A stretch of 23,824 bases of DNA from JAHJBR01 sp040757035 (lineage in GTDB: Archaea > Micrarchaeota > Micrarchaeia > Anstonellales > Bilamarchaeaceae). The notes below the pieces were generated by a model. It had not been told where the DNA came from. It was given only the letters and a program-made list of their open reading frames with translations, and made no database searches. The stretch is taken from positions 1 through 23,824 of the forward strand of contig JBFLYM010000011.1 in NCBI GenBank assembly GCA_040757035.1, in the 5' to 3' direction. Of this stretch, positions 6,601-14,234 are shown piece by piece (position 1 is the stretch's first letter; every line of letters begins with the position of its first letter). The position numbers and the translations under genes are program-made.

Positions 6601-8907
6601 AAAACACCATTTATTTATACCTACGAACTTAACTATGTGCCTTATGTAAGGGGCATGCCTGTTAGCGACTTTGACAGGATAGTTAATGGAGTGTTTGTAC
6701 TTCAGGATGAAAACGGAAAGCAAAAACGCACAATAAACAGCAATGAATTGGCTGTAAAATATAATCCTGAAATGATGCAAAAATATGGCGAGATATTCAA
6801 CGATATACAAAAATTGAAAAAGCAGCCGCTACTTTCAGATATAGAGTACTTTGAACAGCTTCTTAAAAAAGCCAAAATATCCGTATCCAGAAACGAAATA
6901 GCTTTAGGCCTTAACATATTAAGGCAATTTTCATCTGCTCCATTCTCATCTAATATAAAAGAATCAGGAAGACTTGCGGATGAAGGTATACGCGCTGCTG
7001 CTGTAATACGCAAAATAGTATCCGAACACCAAATGGATAATACAGAGAAGTTTAAGCTTCTTCGCGCTCTTGATAGCATTGATCCGCACATGCAAACGCC
7101 GCGCTCGCTCACTCGCACCGAAATTGATAGCATTGCAAACATGCTTATCAATAGCAAAGAATCAGCAGAAATAAAACTCGCATTTTTGAAACAATTCAGC
7201 GCAGTAACCCAAGATTATCAAAGTATATGGACAGATCCGCGAATTAAATTCTTTAGTCTTGTGCCTGAAAGAGATGTTGGTCCTGATCAACGCAACTGGT
7301 TTGGAAGATTTCTTGACAGAACTGGATTATACAACGTATTGCGCGGTGTTGCGCAGGCTATAGAAGTAGCGGGCTATAGCGCATCAAAAACAGAATTCGC
7401 AGCCATGAGTAGCGCTGTTTCATCGGCCGAGCTTTATCGCGAGCGCGGAAACGAAATGCGAATGCGCATAAAAACACCGGGATATTTAGAAAGTGAACTA
7501 AGCGCTAACAATTATAAAGGTACTGATCTTGCGAAACTTGTTAAAGCCTATGATGCGTATTCAGATTCCACCCATCGCTTTTTCAATGCATTTGTACCTG
7601 GTTTTACAAGAGATCCAAGAGGTGGTTCTACGCAATGGGGCCGCCAGTGGTATTTAGCACCAATGTACCATAGAGGATTGGCAATGTGTCCGCCTTCTGC
7701 AGATGCAATGAGCGAAAGAAGTTATCTTAGTCCATTGGGCTGGTTTTTTTCGCAACCATTTCACCGTACCGCTTCTTTAAACTGGATGCTTGCCAGTTTG
7801 TTTGTAAGACCAATGCGTGCTTTTCAAACCGCGGCTTATGGTTATCCTACTGTTTGGGATAGGAATATAACACCAACAGGTAATTTTGATGCGTTAAATC
7901 CTTGGCAATATGTACCTCATACTGGTTTGCAGAAAGCAAGGGCGCTTCTTAATCCCCATGAATCAATATTTAATATAGGTCAATTTAAACCTGCAAAAAC
8001 CGCTGCGCGCGCGCTTCAGATTATACCTGGATTAAACGTGCTTAGTTATTTTTTTCCGCAACTTGAACCAGAAAATATATCCGGGAGAGGATTGGGAAGA
8101 GCGTTAGGAAGTTATGGCTGGTATAAAGCTTTGGCCAAAGTTCCGGGTTTTGGCGCGATTCTCGGACGCTCGCAATTACAGCTAAGCCAACGCGCAGGAC
8201 AAGACATACTTGAAAGCGTAAAGCAAAGGCCAGAAGATTTTTCTTTGTATAAAGGCGGCGCAGCTTTCCACTATTTTACGGATTCCGCGAACCCAGGAGT
8301 ATCTTATGTAGATTATAGCGGAAGAGGAAGACTTGCGCCGCGAATTGGACGCTTTTTGACGGATGATGTAAGCGGTGGCGCTTCCTGGAAGCAATTCTAT
8401 CGCGGAGATGAATATGTAAGCAGACAGGCAACATTTTCTGCAGCGAGAAGAGGAATAGCAGCCGAGATGAAAAGATTGCATTTGCAGGACGAACTAACTG
8501 GTTACGGACCAAACCAAAATCCAATGTGGGCACCGCTTTCTGTTCCAACATTAGGACTTGCAATGTATAATTGGTTCAGAAAATCTGCTGTTCCATCGGT
8601 TTTAACAGCAGGGGCTGGCGCAACCGCATTTGGTCCTGCAGGTGCGTTAATTGGCGCTCCTGGTATACTTTATCATGGATATAAAGATGCTCAAAAACGT
8701 ATAAAAAGCGCTGTGGCAAAAAGAAAAGAAGAAGAAAAAATCCGCGAAGCTGGTGGCGCTGATAGCGTTACTGCACTGCGCAGACACATGGAATACATGA
8801 ATAAATTATACATAAAATTAAGTTCGAACATCACTGTGTGTTTGCGCTGCGGAAGATATGGACATAAATTAGCCGGAGGTTTATGTCCGTATTGCAAGCG
8901 TCCCTAA
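3646..8907 (+). CDS. Giant membrane-anchored protein of unknown function with C-terminal zinc ribbon
   Basis: 1753 residues. A hydrophobic leader (about 11-37, FSFLFLFTLFLTLFLF) ends in SSA before C40-P-T-C43. An extracytoplasmic-looking domain follows to about 220. A second membrane segment (226-244, ICLGALIMIGLLFASMYFSG) and a third (about 405-423) come next. The long central part is mostly soluble, rich in charged, Tyr and Trp residues, with a Gly/Pro stretch near 585. Further hydrophobic patches occur near 1375-1400, and a Gly/Ala-rich segment at 1649-1675 resembles a glycine zipper. The last 22 residues form CLRC-x11-CPYC, a zinc ribbon probably on the cytoplasmic side. M8 (3667) is an alternative start that keeps the leader. 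No family recognised. A secretion-type ATPase lies about 12 kb away; a link is speculation. Confidence 0.8.
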   Translation: MLTNYKYMLTNAINLFSFLFLFTLFLTLFLFTSVSSAIVCPTCSATHIGITEKDGEITAVLFEINKNIELNQDLKYFDNKVKDYLGGKWQNEPTPSDMAGVVSKDIKIDPIQDAELFFYYYDNTGRKKEIINCAPLKTEFAQPITYTDDSVSPPQIRVLNIPYATCTIPRDLYTHSSIAIYIEFKGDQTRKPSEREVTVYDVSAGGLNVLMRSLQNRNNFDPTSPICLGALIMIGLLFASMYFSGKSPLSYLDLTVPRVPRPKQFGFGPIIAGTGNIRIAMSASRDLKFLDKIIKYHSMADFRGLEKNIAAAINQSRRNGVPQSEVRKYIAKLLALRKEDWRRFLEKGDEKVMLRKLEKEGKLSPNLLMAMNQHIAAAKIVGEMGVVGGNAFPWVKKVVKYVRMVPLIGTFLSIGTASFSFTLRTMKDMARTAASYPLRKALGAKYEEMGEKEAELGAIGKTIYGIAKMTDTKKMEVGKLFPLHEYTKRFYEDTRDSCYDEITINVIWQEIVQQLKNKTTRTGESVESLLASIMDFKKIFTDRRFIEALQGIILPVELLHIFGDSSLSPQQQAEQALRYANARWGGPSGPGGQQRMSGFVENANELYNELNNINGNGRGNAYRDADSFTRANALVNFMRRKYAIDQPTDISDDILKGKFFITTGRDNLYYEQSGEKKNFGFLTLGLREFIQQLSFLASVKKPVESFTVADSFKLAWAKMMSQVFGNGNWYLEQGEDIMMYDPSLKKTRAKSFVKDILGMNDEELKDMNRTMKEYLYSLMSEEGQQKAEQVVKKSQSRQAQAAGIDAVEDFLYGYDIRDKKRAEETALNPLKRRSWYYLESESYPDEKYWKPNMNFLWSSIGAVDKRTVIAYLVRGEKYRANIPRPENAWSLMENYMDTRFANILNGSQWDFFGYAKKDQHFERFSRVDMQRSFNETWNFYTKINEALGSFYLDKTGKKSYSNKELEDFLSSEKNRIITYNDLKNGKTPFIYTYELNYVPYVRGMPVSDFDRIVNGVFVLQDENGKQKRTINSNELAVKYNPEMMQKYGEIFNDIQKLKKQPLLSDIEYFEQLLKKAKISVSRNEIALGLNILRQFSSAPFSSNIKESGRLADEGIRAAAVIRKIVSEHQMDNTEKFKLLRALDSIDPHMQTPRSLTRTEIDSIANMLINSKESAEIKLAFLKQFSAVTQDYQSIWTDPRIKFFSLVPERDVGPDQRNWFGRFLDRTGLYNVLRGVAQAIEVAGYSASKTEFAAMSSAVSSAELYRERGNEMRMRIKTPGYLESELSANNYKGTDLAKLVKAYDAYSDSTHRFFNAFVPGFTRDPRGGSTQWGRQWYLAPMYHRGLAMCPPSADAMSERSYLSPLGWFFSQPFHRTASLNWMLASLFVRPMRAFQTAAYGYPTVWDRNITPTGNFDALNPWQYVPHTGLQKARALLNPHESIFNIGQFKPAKTAARALQIIPGLNVLSYFFPQLEPENISGRGLGRALGSYGWYKALAKVPGFGAILGRSQLQLSQRAGQDILESVKQRPEDFSLYKGGAAFHYFTDSANPGVSYVDYSGRGRLAPRIGRFLTDDVSGGASWKQFYRGDEYVSRQATFSAARRGIAAEMKRLHLQDELTGYGPNQNPMWAPLSVPTLGLAMYNWFRKSAVPSVLTAGAGATAFGPAGALIGAPGILYHGYKDAQKRIKSAVAKRKEEEKIREAGGADSVTALRRHMEYMNKLYIKLSSNITVCLRCGRYGHKLAGGLCPYCKRP

Positions 8908-8908
8908 C

Positions 8909-9058
8909 CCATATCCCTTTTTCTTTTTCTAAAAGAAAAAGGTCTAAGGGGTTAACCCCAAAAAGAAAAAACGATTCGTTGGGGGAGGGTCAGGAAGACC
9001 CTCAAACTGGGGAGGGGCGCTCCCCTCCGCGGTTCGGTCCATATCCCTTTTTCTTTTT
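8909..9058 (+). repeat. Structured interspersed repeat, copy 3, bounded by a perfect 20-bp direct repeat
   Basis: CCATATCCCTTTTTCTTTTT occurs at 8909-8928 and again at 9039-9058. Between them are a CTTTTTCT/AGAAAAAG hairpin, GGGGTTAACCCC, and the core (8955-9038) with the AACGATTCGTT variant segment. The GAGGGTC/GACCCTC hairpin is conserved. The second hairpin is shorter, GGAGGGG/CCCCTCC, having lost bases on both sides, so pairing is preserved. It fills the gap between the convergent membrane-protein and ATPase genes, starting two bases after the stop codon. Confidence 0.8.
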
Positions 9059-9068
9059 AAGTTTGATC

Positions 9069-10208
9069 TCAGCTAAAACGTTTCTTCAACCAAAGCGAAA
9101 ATAGTCTATCCAAAAGAATATAAGTAGCCTTTTCTATTTTTTTTACGACTTCTTTTTCCCGTAGTGATATAAGATAAGCGCTTACTGACGTAACTGCCTC
9201 TCCGGAATTAGCGGAGATTTCGGTAGGTGTCCTCGCCCCATTTGCAATTGCAGCAACTATTATTCTTTCTTTCTCCGATAATTTTTTGAATTCTTCAGTG
9301 AAAAACACATTGCCTTCCTCTCTGATGAATTCATCTATCGCATTATCTATGTTGCTTGATAAGGTTACAGATCTGCCCACATATTGCAAATAGAATGGTA
9401 TGCCTTCGGTTAGTTCATATAGTTTTTTTATATCTTCATTTGGCAGTTTTACACAGTATTTCCTAAGAAATTCGGTCGTTTCCTCAAAAGAAAAAGGATG
9501 AATCTTTTTCAGTATGAGTTGTTTGTAGAAAGGCGAAGTTTCACCAAGTGCTACTGCTTCAAGAGTTTTTTGTTCAGAACCAGAAATGATTATTGCAGTG
9601 TTCTGCTGGTTTTCATACAATGTTCTAAATATCTTAACTACTTGCAAGCCGTTCTCAATTTTCAGAATTTCTGGAAATTCATCAAGAACAAGAACAAATT
9701 TAACGCCTGCTGATTTTGCCAGCATTTCACCAAAATTGAAGGCTTTTTTGACACTTTCGGTTTGGTTTTCTTCATTTTCCTTTTTGAATTCCAGGAAAAA
9801 TTTCAATTCTTCGGAAAGCTCTGCACTTACCTTAATTTTTGAGAGAGTTGATTCTATCACTTCACGCGGAGATTTAATCAACACATCAACTGCATATTCA
9901 AATGGAAGAATTCGCTTCTGTCTGAACGTTTCGAGAATCTTAATTGAAAGTTGTTCTTTGAATGTTTTGAGAGAAAGATCAGCCATCTCATAGAGAGAAA
10001 TGTATGCAATTACTATTTTTTTTTCTTTCGAAAGTTCAAATTCTAATTCCTTCAATATTGAGGTTTTTCCAACCCTTCTTCTACCATGGATGCAAAATCC
10101 AATGTGCGATTGTGAATCTGAGATTTCCATTTTAAGTTCTCTAATTATATCTTTGCGGCCTACGAACTTATCTCCATAAACCGGAACCAACGTAAATTTT
10201 TTTTTCAT
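9069..10208 (-). CDS. P-loop ATPase (archaeal ATPase_2 type) with C-terminal winged helix
   Basis: 379 residues. The FVGRKD box (15-20), Walker A GRRRVGKTS (42-50) and Walker B FVLVLDEFPE (171-180) are followed by a sensor motif AIIISGSEQ. The LSEKERIIVAAIANG through SVSAYLISLREKEVV segment is a winged helix of the type seen after archaeal ATPase_2 domains, and the protein ends LLDRLFSLWLKKRFS. These ATPases are widespread in archaea and mostly of unknown role. ATG at 10208 is used. An 11-bp inverted repeat lies just upstream (10227-10260), suggesting self-control by the winged helix. It is the second of four related but diverged genes in this window. Confidence 0.78.
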   Translation of the reverse strand: MKKKFTLVPVYGDKFVGRKDIIRELKMEISDSQSHIGFCIHGRRRVGKTSILKELEFELSKEKKIVIAYISLYEMADLSLKTFKEQLSIKILETFRQKRILPFEYAVDVLIKSPREVIESTLSKIKVSAELSEELKFFLEFKKENEENQTESVKKAFNFGEMLAKSAGVKFVLVLDEFPEILKIENGLQVVKIFRTLYENQQNTAIIISGSEQKTLEAVALGETSPFYKQLILKKIHPFSFEETTEFLRKYCVKLPNEDIKKLYELTEGIPFYLQYVGRSVTLSSNIDNAIDEFIREEGNVFFTEEFKKLSEKERIIVAAIANGARTPTEISANSGEAVTSVSAYLISLREKEVVKKIEKATYILLDRLFSLWLKKRFS

Positions 10209-10226
10209 GATATCATTAGAAACGTA

Positions 10227-10260
10227 GTTATTATAAATTTATTTATTATTTTATAATAAC
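10227..10260 (-). promoter_or_regulatory. 11-bp perfect inverted repeat in the promoter of the ATPase gene
   Basis: GTTATTATAAA (10227-10237) and TTTATAATAAC (10250-10260) are exact reverse complements separated by 12 AT bases. TATA-like sequences lie in both arms, about 20-50 bases before the ATG at 10208. A third half-site-like TTATTATAAG follows at about 10268-10277. Confidence 0.55.
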
Positions 10261-10292
10261 AAAATTTATTATAAGAAAATTTATTCTCTATT

Positions 10293-10526
10293 TCACTTTT
10301 TTGCTGTACCAATAGCCTTTTTTTGAGCAGGTGGTTTTTCAGCACCGCCGAAATCCATAGCCGCAATAAATGCTCCAGCTCCAATTAAAAACATGCCTAA
10401 AGAAGAATTAACTGCTGGATTTCCAATATGCGCCAAAGGATTTATTTGTGATGGGACAAATGAAGAAAACGTAAGTACAGCCCCACCAGCCATTACCCCT
10501 AACCCGCCTATGTTCGTGAAATTCAT
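10293..10526 (-). CDS. Small two-helix membrane protein
   Basis: 77 residues. A first hydrophobic Gly-rich segment (about 6-26, GGLGVMAGGAVLTFSSFV) and a second (about 42-60, SLGMFLIGAGAFIAAMDFGG) are separated by a short Pro/Asn loop. The tail is basic (PPAQKKAIGTAKK), predicting both termini in the cytoplasm. There are no catalytic residues and I do not recognise a family. It could be a subunit of a membrane complex or a pilin-sized component. It lies between an ATPase gene and the divergent glycosyltransferase, with its own AT-rich upstream region. Confidence 0.55.
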   Translation of the reverse strand: MNFTNIGGLGVMAGGAVLTFSSFVPSQINPLAHIGNPAVNSSLGMFLIGAGAFIAAMDFGGAEKPPAQKKAIGTAKK

Positions 10527-10628
10527 ATATAAATTTTATACATAACTTTTTAATTTGTATCGTCTATCATCTTCTGTATTATCTCGAAATAATTTATAAA
10601 TTTTTACGAAGAAAATCGGCATGATAAA

Positions 10629-11803
10629 ATGTCTATAATGATAGATATAACAAATTCGCAAAGTTCTGCGAGTCATCGTGAAAACGAAAAAAATGAAGAT
10701 CGAATACCAATACTTTCAATATGCATACCAACCTATCAACGACGCGCCTATATTGATAGAACGTAAATGCTCTGTTTAGATCGGTGAATAAGTGCAAAGA
10801 GAATGTCGAAATATGCGTATCAGATAATGGTTCAACAGACAATACATTCGAATTGTTGGAGAATTATGCGAAAAAGATCACTTATCTTAGAATTAGACGA
10901 AATGAGAAAAATTTAGGTTTTGACGTAAACTTGTTTGAAGTTCTCAAGATGGCAAAAGGAAAATATATTTGGACGATGGGAGACGACGATATTGTAATGG
11001 AAAATGAAATACCTAAAATCATACAAGAGCTCGAAAATAAAGTACTTGGTTCTGGATATGTTGCTGGACTTATAGCGAGTGGAACTGTAGACGGATCAAA
11101 AGAGATAAAAAAATTTTTTCCGCGAAGCGAATATCAAACAAACGAATTCCTCGACGCGTATAAAAGTTATTTAATGTCAGTTCGCGCAGCGTTTGCTCCT
11201 GCCTTTGGTTTTATTTCCTGTTTTTTATTCAAAAAAAGCGAGGTCGAAAAAAGCCTCGCGGAATTCGATAGGGCGTATTACGGTTGGGCGCATATCGTAC
11301 TTTATCTTCACATTATTTCACAGTCTAAAGGTTTAATCTATGTTCATCACAAGTCTGGAATAATCCTTGAATCGAGCGATACAATACTCTTACCTGGCGA
11401 GGAAATCGAAATGTCTATAGAACAAAGACTTAGTGCGCTTAAAAAAGTACGAATAGAACCAGAACTTATGAAAATAATCGAAATGAAAATGCTGGAAGAA
11501 AAGAAAAAATCCTATTTGCTTGTATTGGTGAAATCTGTGCTCATCAGAGATTTAATAGATGCTAAAACTTATTCTAAGGTAAAACAAAATGTTTATACAA
11601 TTGAACAGAAACTCGCTTATCCAATTTGGCAAAAAACGTGTTTTGCATTATTTCGGTATGTCGGGGAAATCTGGATAATGAGAGCAATTGGAAGATTTGT
11701 TGTAAAAAAGACTTGGAACAAAGCAGCTCGTTATCTCAAATCTGTTGAACGATATGGAAAGGGTTTGATTAAAACAAATGCTGATCGCGAAAACACTGCG
11801 TAA
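10629..11803 (+). pseudogene. Family 2 glycosyltransferase, interrupted by one frameshift
   Basis: The first frame (10629-10766) encodes 45 residues ending PILSICIPTYQRRAYIDRT, the start of a GT-A fold, and stops at TAA 10764. The continuation is in another frame from about 10766 (NALFRSVNKCKENVEICVSDNGSTDNTF). It then carries LRIRRNEKNLGFDVN and the metal-binding GDDDIV, and stays open to 11803. One missing base at about 10764 joins them into about 390 residues. The family transfers sugars from nucleotide-sugars in cell-surface glycan synthesis. The rest is intact, so the lesion is recent, a sequencing error, or phase variation. A GTG at 10784 would give a protein lacking the nucleotide-binding start. 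Confidence 0.75.
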
Positions 11804-11810
11804 TGACGAT

Positions 11811-11907
11811 TATACTGATCCACTAAAAAACGTGGATCGCATATACTCAACCAATCGAGATAAAACCTGAAAAACAAAATCGGAAAAACTTAGTTGGTTG
11901 AGTATAT
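11811..11907. repeat. Double-hairpin element, copy 1, between convergent genes
   Basis: Hairpin A is GATCCAC/GTGGATC with an A-rich loop (11817-11838). Hairpin B has perfect 14-bp arms ATATACTCAACCAA (11841-11854) and its complement (11894-11907). Compared with copy 2 (16889-16953), hairpin B carries 33 extra bases (11855-11887) before the shared ACTTAG loop. It spans the 3' ends of the glycosyltransferase (plus) and the ATPase (minus), and gives the ATPase its last residues (EYTQPTKFFRFCFSGFISIG) and its stop. Likely role: a two-way terminator. Confidence 0.75.
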
Positions 11908-13166
11908 TCCGAAAACTCCGAAGATAGAAGCCATTTCCAAAGTTGGATATGTGAGATATCTGATTTTTCCTCGCTGTTTTTTGTGATTAGAACACCCTTC
12001 CATCCTGGATTTCTTTCCAAGAAATATCGCAAATGCTTTTCATCGGCAGTAGTTATATGCTCTTGGTATTTCACTTCAACTGCGAGCTGACGTTTGGGAA
12101 TGAGAAAATCTATTTCTCTGCCTTCAGCATCCCGCCAAAACGAAATATTTTCAATATTAGATGAAGCTGCGTTTTCCGCAAGCGTACCAATTGCTGTTTC
12201 AGGCCGTAGTGCAAACAACACCCCATTGTCCGAAAACACAATCTTTTTTGCAGTGCGCTTCTGTTTTACCAGCGATGCTGTTTTATTGTATGCGATTCGT
12301 ACAAGAAGGGCACGTTCAAGCACTTCTAAGTGGAAAGCAGCAGTAGGATGGCTGCAGCCGAGAATCTGAGCGAGCGTTTGAAACTGAAAAGTTGAGCAAA
12401 CAGTCGTAGAAAGCAGTTCAAGCATTTTTTGTAGCATGTCTGGCTTGGCTTCGGGAAACAGTGCTGGCAAATCCTTGTAAAACAATGGGTCAAGCAGCGA
12501 ATTATTCACATATCTTCTTCGATCTTCAGCGTTTTTCATCGGAATAACTTCAGGAAGCCCTCCTGTGTGTATGTATCCATCGCATTCTATCTGCATTTCC
12601 CCTTCGCGTTTTGCAGAGTCAAGCCGCGTGGAAGGTTGTTGCTTACCGATTCGCTTTAAGTATTCTTTGAAAGAAAACGGTTTTACGAATATTGTATTAA
12701 ATCTGCCGGCAAGACTTTCAGCAGAGTTTTTATCAATCTCAAGTGCAGAACTACCAGTAACTATGAACTTTAGATTTGTACGGTCATAAAATCGTTTGAG
12801 TACGTCCTGCCAACCTTTGACGAGTGGAATCTCATCCAGAACGATGATTTTTGCTCCTTTGCTCTGGAAAAATGAAATAAGCGAATCAAGATCATCCGCA
12901 GTGGCTTTCATTGCGCGATCAAATTCAAACCATGCAACCGAGGACGGACTATTATGTTGGATGATTTTTTCCATGAGTTTGCGCGCAAGAACGGATTTTC
13001 CTGTGCGCCTTAAGCCGCGAAGTACAGTAATAAATTTAGTTTTTACTGAATTTTCAGAAGCAGCAAAAACTTCGCGCACTACTATTGGTTCGTCAACTCG
13101 CGGCATTGAAATCTTGTTTGTTTCCCACTGTTCATTTTGCTTTACTGCTTCTTTTATAAAATCCAT
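11847..13166 (-). CDS. AAA_14/DUF4143-type ATPase with PD-(D/E)XK-like C-terminal domain
   Basis: 439 residues from the ATG at 13166. A TTG at 13181 would add five. Numbered from that TTG, Walker A GLRRTGKS is at 56-63 and Walker B IIVLDEIPLV at 112-121, followed by FIVTGSSALEI. A helix-turn-helix region LAQILGCSHPTAAFHLEVLERA spans 270-291. The C-terminal part has EIDF (356-359) and VEVKY (368-372), the spacing of a restriction-endonuclease-like fold, as is usual in DUF4143 proteins. Their function is not established. The last ~20 residues derive from the double-hairpin element. A tandem palindromic repeat lies just upstream. The related gene at 20379 has lost its front half. Confidence 0.8.
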   Translation of the reverse strand: MDFIKEAVKQNEQWETNKISMPRVDEPIVVREVFAASENSVKTKFITVLRGLRRTGKSVLARKLMEKIIQHNSPSSVAWFEFDRAMKATADDLDSLISFFQSKGAKIIVLDEIPLVKGWQDVLKRFYDRTNLKFIVTGSSALEIDKNSAESLAGRFNTIFVKPFSFKEYLKRIGKQQPSTRLDSAKREGEMQIECDGYIHTGGLPEVIPMKNAEDRRRYVNNSLLDPLFYKDLPALFPEAKPDMLQKMLELLSTTVCSTFQFQTLAQILGCSHPTAAFHLEVLERALLVRIAYNKTASLVKQKRTAKKIVFSDNGVLFALRPETAIGTLAENAASSNIENISFWRDAEGREIDFLIPKRQLAVEVKYQEHITTADEKHLRYFLERNPGWKGVLITKNSEEKSDISHIQLWKWLLSSEFSEYTQPTKFFRFCFSGFISIG

Positions 13167-13186
13167 TTTATGAAACCCCAAATATA

Positions 13187-13228
13187 ATATAATCGATTAT
13201 ATCTATAAATAATCAATTATATTTATAA
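13187..13228 (-). promoter_or_regulatory. Palindrome plus 20-bp tandem repeat upstream of the ATPase gene
   Basis: ATATAATCGATTATAT (13187-13202) is a perfect 16-bp palindrome. The 20-bp unit starting ATAATC at 13189 is repeated at 13209-13228 with two mismatches, so two near-palindromic sites lie side by side in the core promoter, 20-60 bases before the start. TATA-like sequences are part of the unit. Confidence 0.5.
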
Positions 13229-13278
13229 AATTATTTAAGCGCTTCCATTATAGATACAAAGCCGCAAAAATCGCGCAA

Positions 13279-13286
13279 TTTATAAA
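13279..13286 (+). promoter_or_regulatory. TATA box of the thioredoxin reductase gene
   Basis: TTTATAAA lies 24-31 bases before the ATG at 13310, the spacing of a leaderless archaeal transcript. No ribosome-binding site is evident between them. Confidence 0.55.
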
Positions 13287-13309
13287 CTCTTACTCAAATA
13301 GAAATTACA

Positions 13310-14230
13310 ATGATTGTTTACGACTTAATAATAATAGGAGGTGGATCTGCAGGACTAACTGCCGCACTTTATGCTTCGCGCGCAGGACTTAAAACGCTTG
13401 TCTTAGAAAAGGGAAATGTAGGTGGGCAACTCTGCACAATTTCAATAATAGAAAATTACCCTGGATTTGAATCAATAGTTGGTTCTGCGCTCGCTGAACA
13501 CATGTCAAATCACGCAAAAAAATTTGGAGCGGAAATAAAGGAATTTAGTGAGGTCTTTTCAATCGAGGCGCTCGGAAAAATAAAACGAATCAAAACCGCG
13601 AACAAAGAATTGGAAGCAAAAACACTGATCATCGCGACAGGAACTCGCGAAAAAAAATTAGGGGTAAAGGGAGAATGTGAATTAAGAGGAAGAGGAGTGA
13701 GCTATTGCGCTGTTTGTGATGCACCTTTTTTCCGCAAAAAAAACGTTTTAATAATTGGTGGGGGAAATTCTGCACTGGAAGAAGCGGACCATGTTGCCAG
13801 ATTTGCGAAAACAGTTATAATAGTGCATAGAAAAAACGAGTTCCGTGCGGAAAAAATTTTACAAAAAAAAATCAGCGCAAACCCAAAAATAAAGCTGTTG
13901 ATGAATTGCGTTGTGGAGGAGATAATCGGAAGCAATAACGTGGAGGAAGTAAAAATAAAAAACTTAAAAACAGGCGCGATTTCAAAAATAAAGGCAGACG
14001 GAATTTTCATTAATATCGGGCACATTCCAAATAGCGAATTTGTCAAAGATTGTGTCGCGCTTGATGAATTTGGAAATATAATTGTGGATAATGAACAAAA
14101 AACCAACATAGCTGGCGTTTTTGCTGTTGGCGATGTTACAAATTCCAAAGTAAAACAAGTAAGCACTGCAATAGGAGACGGAACAAAGGCCGCAATCTCT
14201 GCTGAAAAATATATCTCAAATAAAGGGTGA
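13310..14230 (+). CDS. trxB: Thioredoxin reductase (NADPH, flavoprotein)
   Basis: 306 residues, full length for the family. It passes electrons from NADPH through FAD to a thioredoxin in the cytoplasm. Visible parts: FAD-binding GGGSAG (10-15), the redox-active pair C133-A-V-C136, NADPH-binding GGGNSA (150-155) with HRKNEFRAE after it, and the second FAD motif GVFAVGDVTN (269-278). The rhomboid gene starts 4 bases after its stop, so the two are probably one transcript. No thioredoxin gene is in view. The leaderless ATG at 13310 fits the TATA box. Confidence 0.95.
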   Translation: MIVYDLIIIGGGSAGLTAALYASRAGLKTLVLEKGNVGGQLCTISIIENYPGFESIVGSALAEHMSNHAKKFGAEIKEFSEVFSIEALGKIKRIKTANKELEAKTLIIATGTREKKLGVKGECELRGRGVSYCAVCDAPFFRKKNVLIIGGGNSALEEADHVARFAKTVIIVHRKNEFRAEKILQKKISANPKIKLLMNCVVEEIIGSNNVEEVKIKNLKTGAISKIKADGIFINIGHIPNSEFVKDCVALDEFGNIIVDNEQKTNIAGVFAVGDVTNSKVKQVSTAIGDGTKAAISAEKYISNKG

Positions 14231-14234
14231 ATAA

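Noticed and set aside
6702..7157. Long minus frames inside the giant membrane-protein gene (for example 6702-7157)
   Set aside because: They are shadows of the plus-strand gene with no recognisable domains and no promoter.
8883..9104. 73-codon plus frame after the membrane protein
   Set aside because: It is made almost entirely of structured repeat sequence and overlaps both neighbouring genes.
10784..11803. Glycosyltransferase read as a complete GTG-initiated gene
   Set aside because: It would lack the conserved SICIPTYQRR start, which is present just upstream in another frame.
13167..13181. TTG start adding five residues to the DUF4143-type ATPase
   Set aside because: The ATG at 13166 is the stronger start codon and the extra residues are outside the conserved domain; the choice is not certain.
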